From contig PXBG01000149.1 in the NCBI GenBank assembly GCA_003566995.1, positions 1-52,860 on the forward strand: DNA of 52,860 bases, written 5' to 3'. The notes beneath the pieces were generated by a model, which was given only the letters and a program-made list of their open reading frames with translations, did not search any database and was not told the DNA's origin. Position 1 is the stretch's first letter. Every line of letters starts with the position of its first letter. The DNA is from Syntrophobacteraceae bacterium. GTDB taxonomy: Bacteria; Desulfobacterota; Syntrophobacteria; Syntrophobacterales; Syntrophobacteraceae. Of the stretch, positions 26,899-36,119 are shown piece after piece. The translations under genes were made by a program, and so were the position numbers.

Positions 26899-28416
26899 TC
26901 ATGAGATGTTTGCTGATCTTCGTTTGGCATATAGTACACCACCCAGACCGGTGAGACCACAGAACCAGGCAAAAAAATCTCCCCATCTTTCATAGAGGGT
27001 TTCCTTGTGCAAGGGTTGGATCTCCGCGACCATTTGTCCTGTCTCGTTGAGAGGCATTCTTTCCAAAATCCGGCCTTTTGCGTCCACTATGACGCTCACA
27101 CCCGTATTGGCAGCTCTCACGAGAGGAACGCGACACTCCACAGCCCTCCAGATCGACATTTCCATGTGCTGATAGGGAGCTCCTGTGTCTCCATACCACG
27201 CATCATTGGTGATGTTGACCAGGATGCTGGCCCCATCCCTGGTGGCCGCCCTTGCGAGCCGTGGAAAGATTCCTTCGTAGCAGATGAGCACGCCCAGGGC
27301 ATGATCGTCCAGCTCCATGGTTTTGGGCCCCTTTCCAGGCACAAAATCTCCCGCTGCATGCACCAGGCGATTGACGAAAAACAGCACATTCTGGTAGGGA
27401 ACGTATTCTCCGAATGGCACCAGGTGCTGTTTGGCATAAGTTTCCAGCAAAGTGGCGTCACCGCCCACCAGAAATGCGGAGTTTTGCAGCTTCGCTTCTC
27501 CATCCACCAGGGTCATGGAGGGAACACCAAAAAGAAAGGGCTTTCCCACCGCCAAAAACGTTTCATTCACTTGAGCCGTAAGATTTTCATCCAGCCCGTA
27601 GAAAAAAGGGGCAGCCGTTTCGGGCCACACTATCAACCGCGGAGGGGGTGTGTGTTCCATGGCTTTTCGGGAAAGGGTGTCGTATCGCTCAAGGGTCATT
27701 TGCTGAAAATCAGGGTCCCATTTGACTGACTGATCTATGTTGCCCTGAATGACGGCCACAGGCCAGGGATCGATGGAGCGCTGCCACTGATCCACAGCAG
27801 CCCTTCGCCAGCTTCCGTAACCCAGAACCACCGCCAGGCAGAGGACGAAGACCAGCGGGTACACAGCCCGTCCACGTCCCAGGATGAAAGCGGCCACCAC
27901 CGTTGACGCCAGCACCATGAGCCAGCTCACTCCGTATACACCCGTGATATCAGCCAACTGAATGACAAGATTCCACGGCGTCTGGGTGTAGCCGAGATTG
28001 GCCCAGGGAAACCCTGTGAACACATGAGCCCTCACCAGTTCCAGGGCCACCCAGATTCCAGGCAGTGCGAAGACCCAAAGGGATGTTCTGGATTCCAGCC
28101 TGCTGGCCAGGTAGCTGAACAATCCTGGATAGAGGGCCATGTAAGCGGCGAGAAGGAGGACAATACCCATTGCCACGGGAGAGGCAAGGCCCCCGTAGTG
28201 CTGCACAACATACTGAATCCAGTGAAGAGTGGTGACATAGTGAACCAGACCACTCAAAAAACCGAGCCGAAAGGCCGTTCCGGGACTTTTTCCCCGAAGG
28301 GCCACCAGCAGGGGTACCAATGCGATCCAGCTCAGATAAAACATGCTGAATTTGGGGAATCCGAGACTCAAAAGAAGTCCACTGAGTGTGCTCAAAAAAA
28401 TATCTTTGCGATTCAT
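26899..28416 (-). CDS. lnt: apolipoprotein N-acyltransferase Lnt
   Basis: A 505-residue inner-membrane enzyme adding the third acyl chain to lipoproteins. The N-terminal half (1-200) holds about six membrane helices. A periplasmic nitrilase-fold domain follows with the catalytic triad E266 (VWPETAAP), K329 (KQHLVPFGEYVP) and C379 (LICYEGIFP), almost the same numbering as E. coli (E267, K335, C387). A last membrane helix lies near the C-terminus (DFFAWFCGLTGLGG). It sits between corC (222 bp upstream) and prfB (19 bp downstream). The corC-lnt association is conserved in many proteobacteria. It implies a Gram-negative envelope with triacylated lipoproteins. Confidence 0.96.
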   Translation of the reverse strand: MNRKDIFLSTLSGLLLSLGFPKFSMFYLSWIALVPLLVALRGKSPGTAFRLGFLSGLVHYVTTLHWIQYVVQHYGGLASPVAMGIVLLLAAYMALYPGLFSYLASRLESRTSLWVFALPGIWVALELVRAHVFTGFPWANLGYTQTPWNLVIQLADITGVYGVSWLMVLASTVVAAFILGRGRAVYPLVFVLCLAVVLGYGSWRRAAVDQWQRSIDPWPVAVIQGNIDQSVKWDPDFQQMTLERYDTLSRKAMEHTPPPRLIVWPETAAPFFYGLDENLTAQVNETFLAVGKPFLFGVPSMTLVDGEAKLQNSAFLVGGDATLLETYAKQHLVPFGEYVPYQNVLFFVNRLVHAAGDFVPGKGPKTMELDDHALGVLICYEGIFPRLARAATRDGASILVNITNDAWYGDTGAPYQHMEMSIWRAVECRVPLVRAANTGVSVIVDAKGRILERMPLNETGQMVAEIQPLHKETLYERWGDFFAWFCGLTGLGGVLYAKRRSANIS

Positions 28417-28638
28417 GCTGCTCTCGTGCCCTCAGTTCATGATGCGGAGACCAGGGAGTGATGACTTTCCCTTCCCAAAAACCTTTCATGGGTCCTTTAA
28501 TGGTAATGATCGCACATTCCGGGAAAGATGGAACGGGGGGAAAAGCTTTTGAGGGAGGGAACTGAATCACACCTCATGGAGCCACACGGGCGCTTTGGCC
28601 ACCACCCATATGATTCATGCAGTCAAAAACGTGGTCAC

Positions 28639-29517
28639 CTATAAGGCTGACTCTTCGGAACTCATGGTCTCGGGATACTTTTGACCGGAAGTTTTGATGC
28701 ATATGGTTTCAATTTTTCGAGAGTCCGCACCTTCGATGACAAATTCCAGATCCTTGAACACCATCTTTTCACCAATATTGGGCACACGGCCAAAATAGCT
28801 GATCAGGAATCCTCCCACGGACTCAAACTTGCCCTCGGGGAAGTCCACCTTGAGATATTCTTCCAATTCCTCCACATCCAAACGGGCATTGACGCTGATG
28901 GATCCATCCCCATTATCCACAATGAGGTTCTGTTCAGCGTCATATTCATCCATGACATCCCCGATGATTTCCTCAATGATGTCTTCCAGGGTGAGTATGC
29001 CAGCTGTCCCACCGTATTCATCGATCACGATGGCCAGATGGGATTTGCTGTATCTCAGATCCTTGAGGACCGCGCTGATCTTTTTGGTTTCAGGAATGAA
29101 GGAGGGAGGACGCATGAGCCGCGAGACTTCCATGTCATCCCGGCCCCAGCAATTGAGGAGATCCTTGGCATGGAGGATGCCCACGATGTTGTCAATGTTT
29201 CCATCGTAAATGGGGATTCTCGAATGGCCGGATTGAGTAATAATTTCAATGGCATAGGGAAGCCTGGTGTCTGCGCGCGCGTACACCGTTTCCGTTCGGG
29301 GTATCATGATTTCACGAGCCGTGGTGTCGCGAAAAGAGAAGATGCCCTGAATCATCTCCCCTTCGTCTTCCGTGATGAGGCCCCGCTGCTCCCCTTCATT
29401 TATGAGCTGTTGAATTTCTTTTTCAATGTCCTCGGCCTGCTCCATGCGGGAAAGCCGACGGAAGCACATCTTGAGCCAATTTTGAAAACCTTTGGCTGAC
29501 TCCTCTTCCAAGGCCAA
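28639..29517 (-). CDS. corC: CorC/YbeX-type CBS-domain protein
   Basis: A 292-residue cytoplasmic protein, the same length as E. coli CorC. An N-terminal helical region (EDEGEMIQGIFSFRDTTAREIMIPRTE) is followed by a CBS pair (about 70-190; HSRIPIYDGNIDNIVGILHAKDLL and the DEYGGTAGILTLEDIIEEIIG signature) and a C-terminal CorC_HlyC FAD-like fold (about 205-285). Proteins of this type are linked to magnesium/cobalt efflux and, near lnt, to envelope or ribosome-associated functions. The frame opens with TTG codons at 29517 and 29511, and no strong ribosome site or upstream ATG is present, so the start is uncertain. Confidence 0.9.
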   Translation of the reverse strand: MALEEESAKGFQNWLKMCFRRLSRMEQAEDIEKEIQQLINEGEQRGLITEDEGEMIQGIFSFRDTTAREIMIPRTETVYARADTRLPYAIEIITQSGHSRIPIYDGNIDNIVGILHAKDLLNCWGRDDMEVSRLMRPPSFIPETKKISAVLKDLRYSKSHLAIVIDEYGGTAGILTLEDIIEEIIGDVMDEYDAEQNLIVDNGDGSISVNARLDVEELEEYLKVDFPEGKFESVGGFLISYFGRVPNIGEKMVFKDLEFVIEGADSRKIETICIKTSGQKYPETMSSEESAL

Positions 29518-29710
29518 ATCTCTTTATTGGGGGTCGTCGATGCATGTGCAGCAGGATGAGCGCTTCTCGTCAACTCAACCGGCGACACAGGAATTTGCTT
29601 TTTGGGGCACCTCTTTTCCGCCAGTGCCTGTGTTTTAAATTTATCAGCCCATTTTCTCCTTGTCCATAAAAAAGAACCACAGGAGGAACGTGGGGAAGGG
29701 GATGCAAATG

Positions 29711-29737
29711 AAAAGGGCCCGCATTTTCATGCAGACC
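29711..29737 (-). terminator. probable terminator of speD
   Basis: On the minus strand a 9-bp stem with two G-T pairs (GGTCTGCAT / ATGCGGGCC) is capped by a GAAA tetraloop and followed by CTTTT. It starts 37 bp past the speD stop. Confidence 0.6.
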
Positions 29738-29773
29738 CCGTTTTATTCCCCGCGCGAGTTGACAGTCGAAAGA

Positions 29774-30223
29774 TCAACGCGAACGTTGCATGAGCATGCG
29801 GTCCATGCGAACGACCTGGGCCGATTCTTTGATGGTATTGGGAAATTCCTGGCCGCGATCCAGAACCCTGACTTCACACTTTTGCATGTCGAAATAGTTT
29901 TTCACATATTCCACGGCTTGGTCCGTGTAAAAAGGCTTGCAGGAAAACATGTCCAAGCTCAGGTATTGTTTTTCCGGAAAAGTGTGCACGCTGATGTGAC
30001 TTTCAGCGATGAGAACGAATCCGGAAACACCCCAATCCTCCGGGACCACTCCATTGTATCGAAATACGTAGGGAGGCATGATCTTGGTCATGTCCATTTC
30101 GGTGGGATACTCATCCAGGAACTTGTAAATGAGACCCATGTCTTCCAGTCGAGGCCGATCACAGCCATACCCATCGATCATCAAGTGAACCCCAAAGCCG
30201 AATTCGGGTTTCCCCTTACCCAT
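29774..30223 (-). CDS. speD: S-adenosylmethionine decarboxylase proenzyme
   Basis: A 149-residue AdoMet decarboxylase of the short prokaryotic type. The self-cleavage site is in IAESHISVHTFPE: the chain splits between E74 and S75, turning the serine into the pyruvoyl cofactor, with the conserved HT(F/W)PE following. It makes decarboxylated SAM for spermidine synthesis. The start MGKGKPEFGFGVHL has GGAGGT upstream; the frame is open 43 codons earlier but that stretch does not look like the family. A consensus sigma-70 promoter lies about 380 bp upstream, leaving a long leader. No spermidine synthase gene is adjacent. Confidence 0.93.
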   Translation of the reverse strand: MGKGKPEFGFGVHLMIDGYGCDRPRLEDMGLIYKFLDEYPTEMDMTKIMPPYVFRYNGVVPEDWGVSGFVLIAESHISVHTFPEKQYLSLDMFSCKPFYTDQAVEYVKNYFDMQKCEVRVLDRGQEFPNTIKESAQVVRMDRMLMQRSR

Positions 30224-30594
30224 GGCAGTCACCTCCAATTTTCTACGTGAGAACCGTCCCGTTCTCCCCAAAACGTCCAACTCTGCCTTGCCGCCCAACA
30301 TCTGGAGATGCCACCAAGCGAACACCGGATTCTGCGCAGTGCCAGAGCGCATCCGGCCACTCGATTTCTGATGGACTTACTTCCTGAATTAAGGGGGCGG
30401 ACCGGTTTCCCTTACCATGACCAGTGGCCCATTCTTCAGTTGTTAAACGAAAACTGCCCTGACTCTGAGCAAGACTATCATTGCAACAGTGTCGGGGCCT
30501 GCATCTACTCCAGTCAGCAACAGATTTCAATTTTGATAAATTTTCTATGGATTCTCCGTTGCTTAACCGCAATTCTGTCACCAGCTGACAAAGT
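30224..30594 (-). other. long speD leader region
   Basis: About 370 nt separate the predicted transcription start (near 30594) from the speD start codon. The stretch matches no SAM riboswitch consensus I know. It contains a 112-codon open frame (GTG at 30581, stop at 30243, 20 nt before speD) with no visible ribosome site and no recognised domain. It may be an RNA regulatory leader, a small upstream gene, or simply an untranslated region. Confidence 0.35.
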
Positions 30595-30600
30595 CTGCCT

Positions 30601-30629
30601 TATATAAAAGACCCCATGGAGTGTGTCAA
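30601..30629 (-). promoter_or_regulatory. consensus sigma-70 promoter upstream of speD
   Basis: On the minus strand a perfect -35 TTGACA (30629-30624) and TATATA -10 (30606-30601) are separated by exactly 17 bp. It is the best sigma-70 match seen in the window and points towards speD; initiation is expected near 30594. Confidence 0.75.
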
Positions 30630-30695
30630 GGAAAATCAATGGGAGCGCATGGCGCAATCAAAAAATTTTTTAGGGCGTGATGGAGTTGAATGGGG

Positions 30696-31637
30696 TTACA
30701 AGGATGCTCGCCTCAGATGAACTTCGCAGATGAACGCACAGTCCCCTCCGAGATTGTGCTTGGCATGATAGAGCGCTTTGTCAGCCCGGCAGATCATCTC
30801 TTCCACGTCCTTTTCCACGCCGTCCCCTGCAATGTGCAGTTCTGCGATGCCAATGGAGAGATGGGTGGGGCTGAACTCCATGCTGTTGTAGCGTTCGCGG
30901 ATGCGGTCCGCCACAATCATTGCCTGGTGAGACTCCATGTGGGGCACCAGAAGGACAAACTCGTCGCCTCCGTAACGGCAGGCTATGTCCACATCTTTTC
31001 TGATGCATTGCTGAAGAACCGCTGCGAACTGGCTCAAGACGCCATCCCCGGCACGATGCCCCTTGTCATCGTTGAAGGACTTGAACTGGTCGATGTCGAT
31101 GAAAAACAACAACAAGGAATGGTGATAACGGGATGCGCGCACCGCTTCCTTTCGAACGGCCTCTTCGAAGTAGCGGCGATTGTACAGACCCGTGAGGGAA
31201 TCGTGGACCGCGAGATGCTCCAGCTTTTTCCGCAGCACCCGCTCGCGGACAATTCTTCTCACCTTGGCTTCCATCTCATTGAGCGTGAAAGGTTTGATGA
31301 TGAAATCGGAGGCGCCGCTTTGCACCACGTCCGTGTAGGTGTAGTCCGTGGAGTGACCTGTGATGGCCACAATGTCGATGTGGGGGTGCTTTTCATGGAG
31401 ATAGTTGATGAGCTGAATGCCATCCATGCGTGGCATGTGTATGTCCGTGATGACAAGGTCCAATTCCATGCTACGGACCTTTTCCACCGCCTTTTGGCCA
31501 TCACTGGCTGTTTCCACTTCATGTCCCATGAGGGAGAGTGCTTCATACAAAATTTCACGCATTTGTTCTTCATCGTCCACCAGCAGGATTCTCTGGGGCG
31601 GAATTTCGTCGTGATCTTTCATAAGAGCCACGCACAC
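30696..31637 (-). CDS. response regulator with GGDEF output (diguanylate cyclase)
   Basis: A 313-residue protein with a CheY-like receiver (about 15-130, acidic pair D21-D22, phospho-acceptor D65 in ITDIHMPRMDG, Lys in IIKPF), a short coiled linker and a GGDEF domain (about 142-305). The active-site motif is intact (RYGGDEF, 221-227), so c-di-GMP synthesis is expected on receiver phosphorylation. The inhibitory I-site that should read RxxD five residues before GGDEF is KDVD (214-217), so product feedback may be weak. The frame starts at GTG 31637; ATG 31622 is an alternative. No histidine kinase is adjacent, so it is an orphan regulator of PleD/WspR type. Confidence 0.92.
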   Translation of the reverse strand: MCVALMKDHDEIPPQRILLVDDEEQMREILYEALSLMGHEVETASDGQKAVEKVRSMELDLVITDIHMPRMDGIQLINYLHEKHPHIDIVAITGHSTDYTYTDVVQSGASDFIIKPFTLNEMEAKVRRIVRERVLRKKLEHLAVHDSLTGLYNRRYFEEAVRKEAVRASRYHHSLLLFFIDIDQFKSFNDDKGHRAGDGVLSQFAAVLQQCIRKDVDIACRYGGDEFVLLVPHMESHQAMIVADRIRERYNSMEFSPTHLSIGIAELHIAGDGVEKDVEEMICRADKALYHAKHNLGGDCAFICEVHLRRASL

Positions 31638-31808
31638 TCCATGAAGGCACCTTCGCTAAAGGGCTCAGCATAAGTTCAATATAAAGAAGGACATAAACGT
31701 ATGTTGCCAATCATGTTTGAAAATAGCTCATTTATTTTGCATTGACAAATGTTTTTGTTTGCCTCAACACTCCATTTTTGAACTCGAATCAATTCAAACA
31801 GGTTTGAA

Positions 31809-32666
31809 ATGATGCAGCGCATAGCCGTCATCTATAAGCGACTCCGCCCCGAAGCCCTCCGGCTGGCCAGGGAAATCGCCGATTGGCTCGAGGCCCGCGG
31901 GGTGCGTGTGTTTTGCATGGAAAACCCCGACGAAGCTGATTTGATCCGTCCTCAGGGCTCTTCCTTTCAGATCCCCGGGGATTTGGATGCGGTGCTCGTC
32001 CTGGGGGGCGACGGCACCCTGCTCAGTGTGGCGCGCCTCCTGGAAGACCGCACCACGCCGGTGGTGGGTGTCAACCTTGGCGGGTTGGGGTTTCTCACAG
32101 AAGTCTCCCGGGAAAGCTGCTACCGGGAATTGAGCCAGATCATTCAGGGAAATTACGAAATTGAAGAGCGAATGAGGCTTCAGGTGTCCGTGCTGCGGCA
32201 GGACGATGTGGTCTTCAACCAGGTGGTTCTCAATGACGCCGTGGTGAACAAGGCCGTCCTGGCCCGAATCATCGAGGTGGTCACGACCATCGATGGCCGC
32301 TACCTGACCTGCTACAGGGGCGACGGCCTCATCGTGGCAACCCCCACCGGCTCCACAGCGTACAATCTTTCCGCAGGGGGGCCTATTGTCTACCCCACGG
32401 CCAACGCCATCATCATCACCCCCATCTGTTCCTTCACGCTCAATAACAGGCCCATCATCCTCGCGCCCGAAGCGACCATCACCATGAAGCTCAAGATTCC
32501 TCTTCCTCACGTGACCCTCACCTGTGACGGACAAGTGGGCTGCAACCTGGAAAAAGCTGACAAAATCGTCATTTCTGCAGCCTCCACTCCCCTGCGTCTC
32601 ATGAGAACCCCTTCCATCAACTACTTTGAAATTCTTCGGACCAAGCTCAAGTGGGGGCTCACCTGA
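31809..32666 (+). CDS. nadK: NAD kinase
   Basis: A 285-residue NAD kinase that makes NADP from NAD and ATP. The nucleotide-binding GGDGT lies in VLGGDGTLLSVARL. GVNLGGLGFLTEV follows, and CYRGDGLIVATPTGSTAYNLSAGGPI is the family hallmark near residue 175. The usual NE of the VLNE motif is ND here (VVLNDAVVN). Two adjacent ATG codons (31809, 31812) could serve as start. It is divergent from the receiver-GGDEF gene and convergent with a radical SAM gene. Confidence 0.95.
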   Translation: MMQRIAVIYKRLRPEALRLAREIADWLEARGVRVFCMENPDEADLIRPQGSSFQIPGDLDAVLVLGGDGTLLSVARLLEDRTTPVVGVNLGGLGFLTEVSRESCYRELSQIIQGNYEIEERMRLQVSVLRQDDVVFNQVVLNDAVVNKAVLARIIEVVTTIDGRYLTCYRGDGLIVATPTGSTAYNLSAGGPIVYPTANAIIITPICSFTLNNRPIILAPEATITMKLKIPLPHVTLTCDGQVGCNLEKADKIVISAASTPLRLMRTPSINYFEILRTKLKWGLT

Positions 32667-32778
32667 AAGCCCTCCTTACCATGCCGGAGTCCCCTTTTTC
32701 GTGAGCCACGGCACCTTCAGGGCATGGGGAGGGATTCGTGGCGGCAGGTAACCGAACCGCCCGGGATGGCTGTCCTGC

Positions 32779-33657
32779 TCAAAGGGCCCGCATCCATTCG
32801 GGCTTGAGCTTCACCTGCCCCCCCAGAGCCTCGTCAATCGTGCGCAGGGCTTTCTCCTTGTCACCGGGCATTCTCACTTTCAGGGGCAGGTAGTTGGAAG
32901 CGTGGTTGGAGAAAAAAAGTCCGCGGCTCAAATGGGTGTGAGCGAGCATTTCTCTCAGCTCCAACAGCATCTCCTCCGGGTTGATCATTTCGAACTCACC
33001 TGACCGGGCTTTCTCCGCCAGTTCCGTTTGGGGAAGAATCATGAGGGACAGCACTCCCACATAATTGGGGTCCATGGCCGAAAGGACCTTTCCCGTGGCC
33101 CGGCCATGTTCCAGGGAGCGGGACCGTCCGCCGACTCCCAGAAGCACGGTCACGGAAAGCTTGATTCCTGCCTCCCTGACCCTTCTTCCCGCTTCTGTCA
33201 TGCGTTCCGGCGAAACGCCTTTCCGGATTTCCCGGAGAACCTGTGCATCGCCACTTTCCAGTCCCAGATAGACGATGCCAAGACCGAGTTCGCGCAAACG
33301 GGCAAGTTCTTCGGGCGTCTTGCGCAAAATGCTTTTGGCATTTCCATAAAGCCCCACACGGCGAACTCCCGGGAGTTTTTCTCTGATCTTTTCCAGAAGC
33401 CGGGTCAATCTGTCCTGAGGAAGAATGAGCGCATCGCCATCGGTGATGAAGAGCCGGTGAAGGAAGGAAAGATTTTCTGAAGCATAATCCAGGTCTTTCT
33501 CGATGATCCGCTCATCCTTGATGCGAAAACGTTGCCCCTTGTAAGTTCCGCAAAAAGTGCACTTGTTGTGCGAACATCCCACCGTCACCTGCAGAAGAAT
33601 GCTGTTGGCCTCACTGGGGGGCCGAATGATCATTCCTTCGTAATGCATTCCGTCCAT
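32779..33657 (-). CDS. radical SAM protein of unknown specificity
   Basis: A 292-residue radical SAM protein. The cluster ligands are C28-x4-C33-x2-C36 (GCSHNKCTFCGTYKG), one residue wider than the canonical CX3CX2C, a spacing seen in a recognisable subgroup of COG1032-like proteins. Other core segments are LFITDGDALIL (the GGEP-equivalent strand), VGLYGNAKSIL and IVYLGLESGDAQVL. No B12-binding or auxiliary-cluster domain is visible, and no neighbour suggests a substrate. The ATG at 33657 has GAGGAGA upstream. It appears monocistronic. Confidence 0.85.
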   Translation of the reverse strand: MDGMHYEGMIIRPPSEANSILLQVTVGCSHNKCTFCGTYKGQRFRIKDERIIEKDLDYASENLSFLHRLFITDGDALILPQDRLTRLLEKIREKLPGVRRVGLYGNAKSILRKTPEELARLRELGLGIVYLGLESGDAQVLREIRKGVSPERMTEAGRRVREAGIKLSVTVLLGVGGRSRSLEHGRATGKVLSAMDPNYVGVLSLMILPQTELAEKARSGEFEMINPEEMLLELREMLAHTHLSRGLFFSNHASNYLPLKVRMPGDKEKALRTIDEALGGQVKLKPEWMRAL

Positions 33658-33886
33658 GGATTGTCTCCTCAAAAAAATTCCCCCGCATGCGCAGGGGCAA
33701 TTGAAAAACTCTCAAGGTTTCACAAAAAACGGTTGATTTTAACGGGACCTCTTTCACAGTGGCAAGGCAAGAATGGGCGAATGGGAGAAAAACACACCAC
33801 CCGCTTGAGTTGAACGCCTTTATCTGATTCAATGAATGACGGTCTGTCCCGGCGTCTTCAAAAAAGTTCCAGGAACCTTTCAACAA

Positions 33887-34852
33887 ATGCTTCACAAAGA
33901 AATGAAATCAATCATGGGAAAAATATCCCCGCAATTGCCCAGGGAAGCCAAGTGCACCCGATGTCGCGATCAGGCGACCATACGCATGACCAATCACAAC
34001 GCCAACTTCTGCCCTCCCTGTTTCACCCGCTTCGTTCAAACGGCCGTGAAGCGGGCTCAGAAAACATTTCCCTTTTCCCAGGATAAACCCTTGATGGTGG
34101 CCGTATCGGGAGGCAAAGACTCCCTGGCCCTTTGGGACATTTTGAACGAACTGGGCCATGAAACCAGAGGGCTCCACATCAACCTGGGCATCGAAGGTTT
34201 TTCCCATGCTTCCGTGGAAGCCATCGAGCGATTCGCCTCGGAGCGCCAACTGCCCTGGGTTCAGTACGCTTTGAAGGACGTTTTCGGGCACACCGTTCCC
34301 CAGATCCAGACACGCACACGACGCAAAATATGCGGCGTGTGCGGGCTGCTCAAGCGCCAGCTTTTGAATCGACTCACCGTGAAGGAGGGATTTGAGGTCC
34401 TGGCCGTGGGACACAATCTGGATGATGAAGCGGGAAGACTCCTGGGAAACCTCGTGCGCCACCGTGAACAATACATGGACAAGCTTTATCCCTGTCTCCC
34501 CTCTCCCCACCCCCGAATGCCGGCGCGAGTGAAACCCCTGTATCGCCTCGATGCCTATGAAATCGTCACCTACTGCCAGGTGAAAAACATCTCCTTCCTG
34601 GACAGCAAGTGCCCCATGTCCCGGGGTGCCACCAGCCATTCCTTCAAGGAGGCGCTTCAATTTTTGGAAGAAAAGATGCCGGGTACCAAAAGGCATTTTC
34701 TTTTCAAGCATTTGCGGAGCAAGAAGGCCCCCCGCAACGGTCACGGCTTTGGCACCTGCAAGAAATGCAGCGAACCAGCTTTCCAGGACCTGTGCAGTGT
34801 GTGTGCGCTGGAGGAGCACCTCAATCAGCCGGAAAAAAACAAGATGCCATGA
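33887..34852 (+). CDS. TtuA/TtcA-type tRNA 2-thiolation ATPase
   Basis: A 321-residue PP-loop ATPase with SGGKDS at 74-79. Cysteines fall in the TtuA pattern: an N-terminal zinc finger (C23/C26, C42/C45), three probable [4Fe-4S] ligands (C149, C152 in CGVCG; C242 in KCPMS) and a C-terminal zinc finger (C291/C294, C303/C306). TtuA/Ncs6-like proteins activate tRNA uridine with ATP and transfer sulfur to its C2. The tRNA position (U54 or U34) cannot be told from sequence. Several in-frame ATGs exist (33887, 33902, 33914), so the start is uncertain. It is convergent with the adaptor gene of an ABC exporter. No sulfur-carrier gene is adjacent. Confidence 0.87.
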   Translation: MLHKEMKSIMGKISPQLPREAKCTRCRDQATIRMTNHNANFCPPCFTRFVQTAVKRAQKTFPFSQDKPLMVAVSGGKDSLALWDILNELGHETRGLHINLGIEGFSHASVEAIERFASERQLPWVQYALKDVFGHTVPQIQTRTRRKICGVCGLLKRQLLNRLTVKEGFEVLAVGHNLDDEAGRLLGNLVRHREQYMDKLYPCLPSPHPRMPARVKPLYRLDAYEIVTYCQVKNISFLDSKCPMSRGATSHSFKEALQFLEEKMPGTKRHFLFKHLRSKKAPRNGHGFGTCKKCSEPAFQDLCSVCALEEHLNQPEKNKMP

Positions 34853-34913
34853 CCACCGGGAGGAAAGGGAGCTTCCCGTCCTTTGCAGAGCTTTCGTTTT
34901 TTTTTCAAATGTT

Positions 34914-36113
34914 TCAACGCGCGGTGACAGAAACATTGTGCTCCACGCGATCGCCGGGATATGTGATCACCTCATCGTTTTCCCTGAGACCTTCCAGCAC
35001 TTGTGCCTCCAGATCATTGCGAAGGCCAATGGTGACAGACCGCAGCGCCGCTTTGCCCCCTTCCACCACAAAAACGCTCCAATCTCCTTCATGCCTGAAA
35101 AGAGCTCCCGCAGGGATTTTCAGGACATCTTCCGCCTCTGAAACCACGATGCGGGCGTCCACCCGAAAGGAGTCGCCCAGAAACCGCCACTTCTCGTGAG
35201 GTTCGGTGAAGTCCACGATCACCAGCACCCGCTGCTCCTCCACGCCCAATGCGGACACCTTGGTGAATCCCGATGGGTCGATACGGATGACGCGCCCTTC
35301 GAGGGACTCATCTCCTCCCCAGCGCTCCAGAATGACTTTCGCGCCAGGCCGAATTCTGACCGCGTCGGCGGAAAGCACCTCCACTTCCACTTCCAGTTCA
35401 GAAAGGTCCCCCACTTCCAGCAGAGATTCTCCCGCTCCCACCACCGCTTCACTCTCCCGAAAGACACGAAGGACAGAGCCCGACACGGGGGAGAAGACTT
35501 CAAACCTCCTGGAAGGATCCCTGTCCAAGGAGTGAGCCTCCACAAAGTGGAGGGAGGCACGGGCCTGCTCCAGTTCGAACCGGGCCACACGGACTCCCAT
35601 CTGTGCCCCTTCCAGCTCCCTGAAGGCCATCCGCTCACGGGCCTCGGCGTCTTCCAGTTCCTGCCGGGAAACGGCTCTGTGGCCATGAACCTTCCTCAGC
35701 CTCTCCAGGGCACTGAGAGCATACTCATGATCCACCCGAGCCTTTTCAAGAGTGCTCACGGCCCTGTCACGCATGGCCCGGGCACCCCGGACACGGGCTT
35801 CCAGCTCCATTTCCCTTCGCACATCCAAAAAATCAGGAACAGAGGGCTCCATGGAAAACAGGCGTGTTTTTCCTGCCTCGACCCTGTCTCCGGGATCCAG
35901 CCTGGGGCGAAGGAGGTGTCCTGAAAGAGGTGCGGAAATGGTGTACCTGTCCCGAACCCGTGTTTTTCCCTCTTCATCCACCGTCACCTTCATGTGGCCG
36001 CGCACCACAGGGGCCACCTCTACGGGAACCGGCCGGGGGAGTGCCGCATAAACGATCACGCCTGCCACAGCCACGATGAGAATCGCCAGAAAGATCTTGT
36101 TCGATCGTTTCAT
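34914..36113 (-). CDS. periplasmic adaptor (membrane-fusion protein) of an ABC exporter
   Basis: A 399-residue HlyD/MacA-like protein. A single N-terminal membrane anchor (about 7-24) leads into a barrel-sandwich (lipoyl) half, YTISAPLSGHLLRPRLDPGDRVEAG. A long alpha-helical hairpin with heptad-like charge (about 95-195) follows, then the second lipoyl half (FEVFSPVSGSVLRVF) and beta-barrel domains. It is the last gene of an ATPase-permease-adaptor operon with gaps of only 6-7 bp. It should bridge the inner-membrane transporter to an outer-membrane channel encoded elsewhere. Confidence 0.9.
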   Translation of the reverse strand: MKRSNKIFLAILIVAVAGVIVYAALPRPVPVEVAPVVRGHMKVTVDEEGKTRVRDRYTISAPLSGHLLRPRLDPGDRVEAGKTRLFSMEPSVPDFLDVRREMELEARVRGARAMRDRAVSTLEKARVDHEYALSALERLRKVHGHRAVSRQELEDAEARERMAFRELEGAQMGVRVARFELEQARASLHFVEAHSLDRDPSRRFEVFSPVSGSVLRVFRESEAVVGAGESLLEVGDLSELEVEVEVLSADAVRIRPGAKVILERWGGDESLEGRVIRIDPSGFTKVSALGVEEQRVLVIVDFTEPHEKWRFLGDSFRVDARIVVSEAEDVLKIPAGALFRHEGDWSVFVVEGGKAALRSVTIGLRNDLEAQVLEGLRENDEVITYPGDRVEHNVSVTAR

Positions 36114-36119
36114 AACCCC

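Noticed and set aside
30224-30594. SAM riboswitch in the speD leader
   Set aside because: I looked for SAM-I, SAM-II and related core motifs and found none, so the leader is left unassigned.
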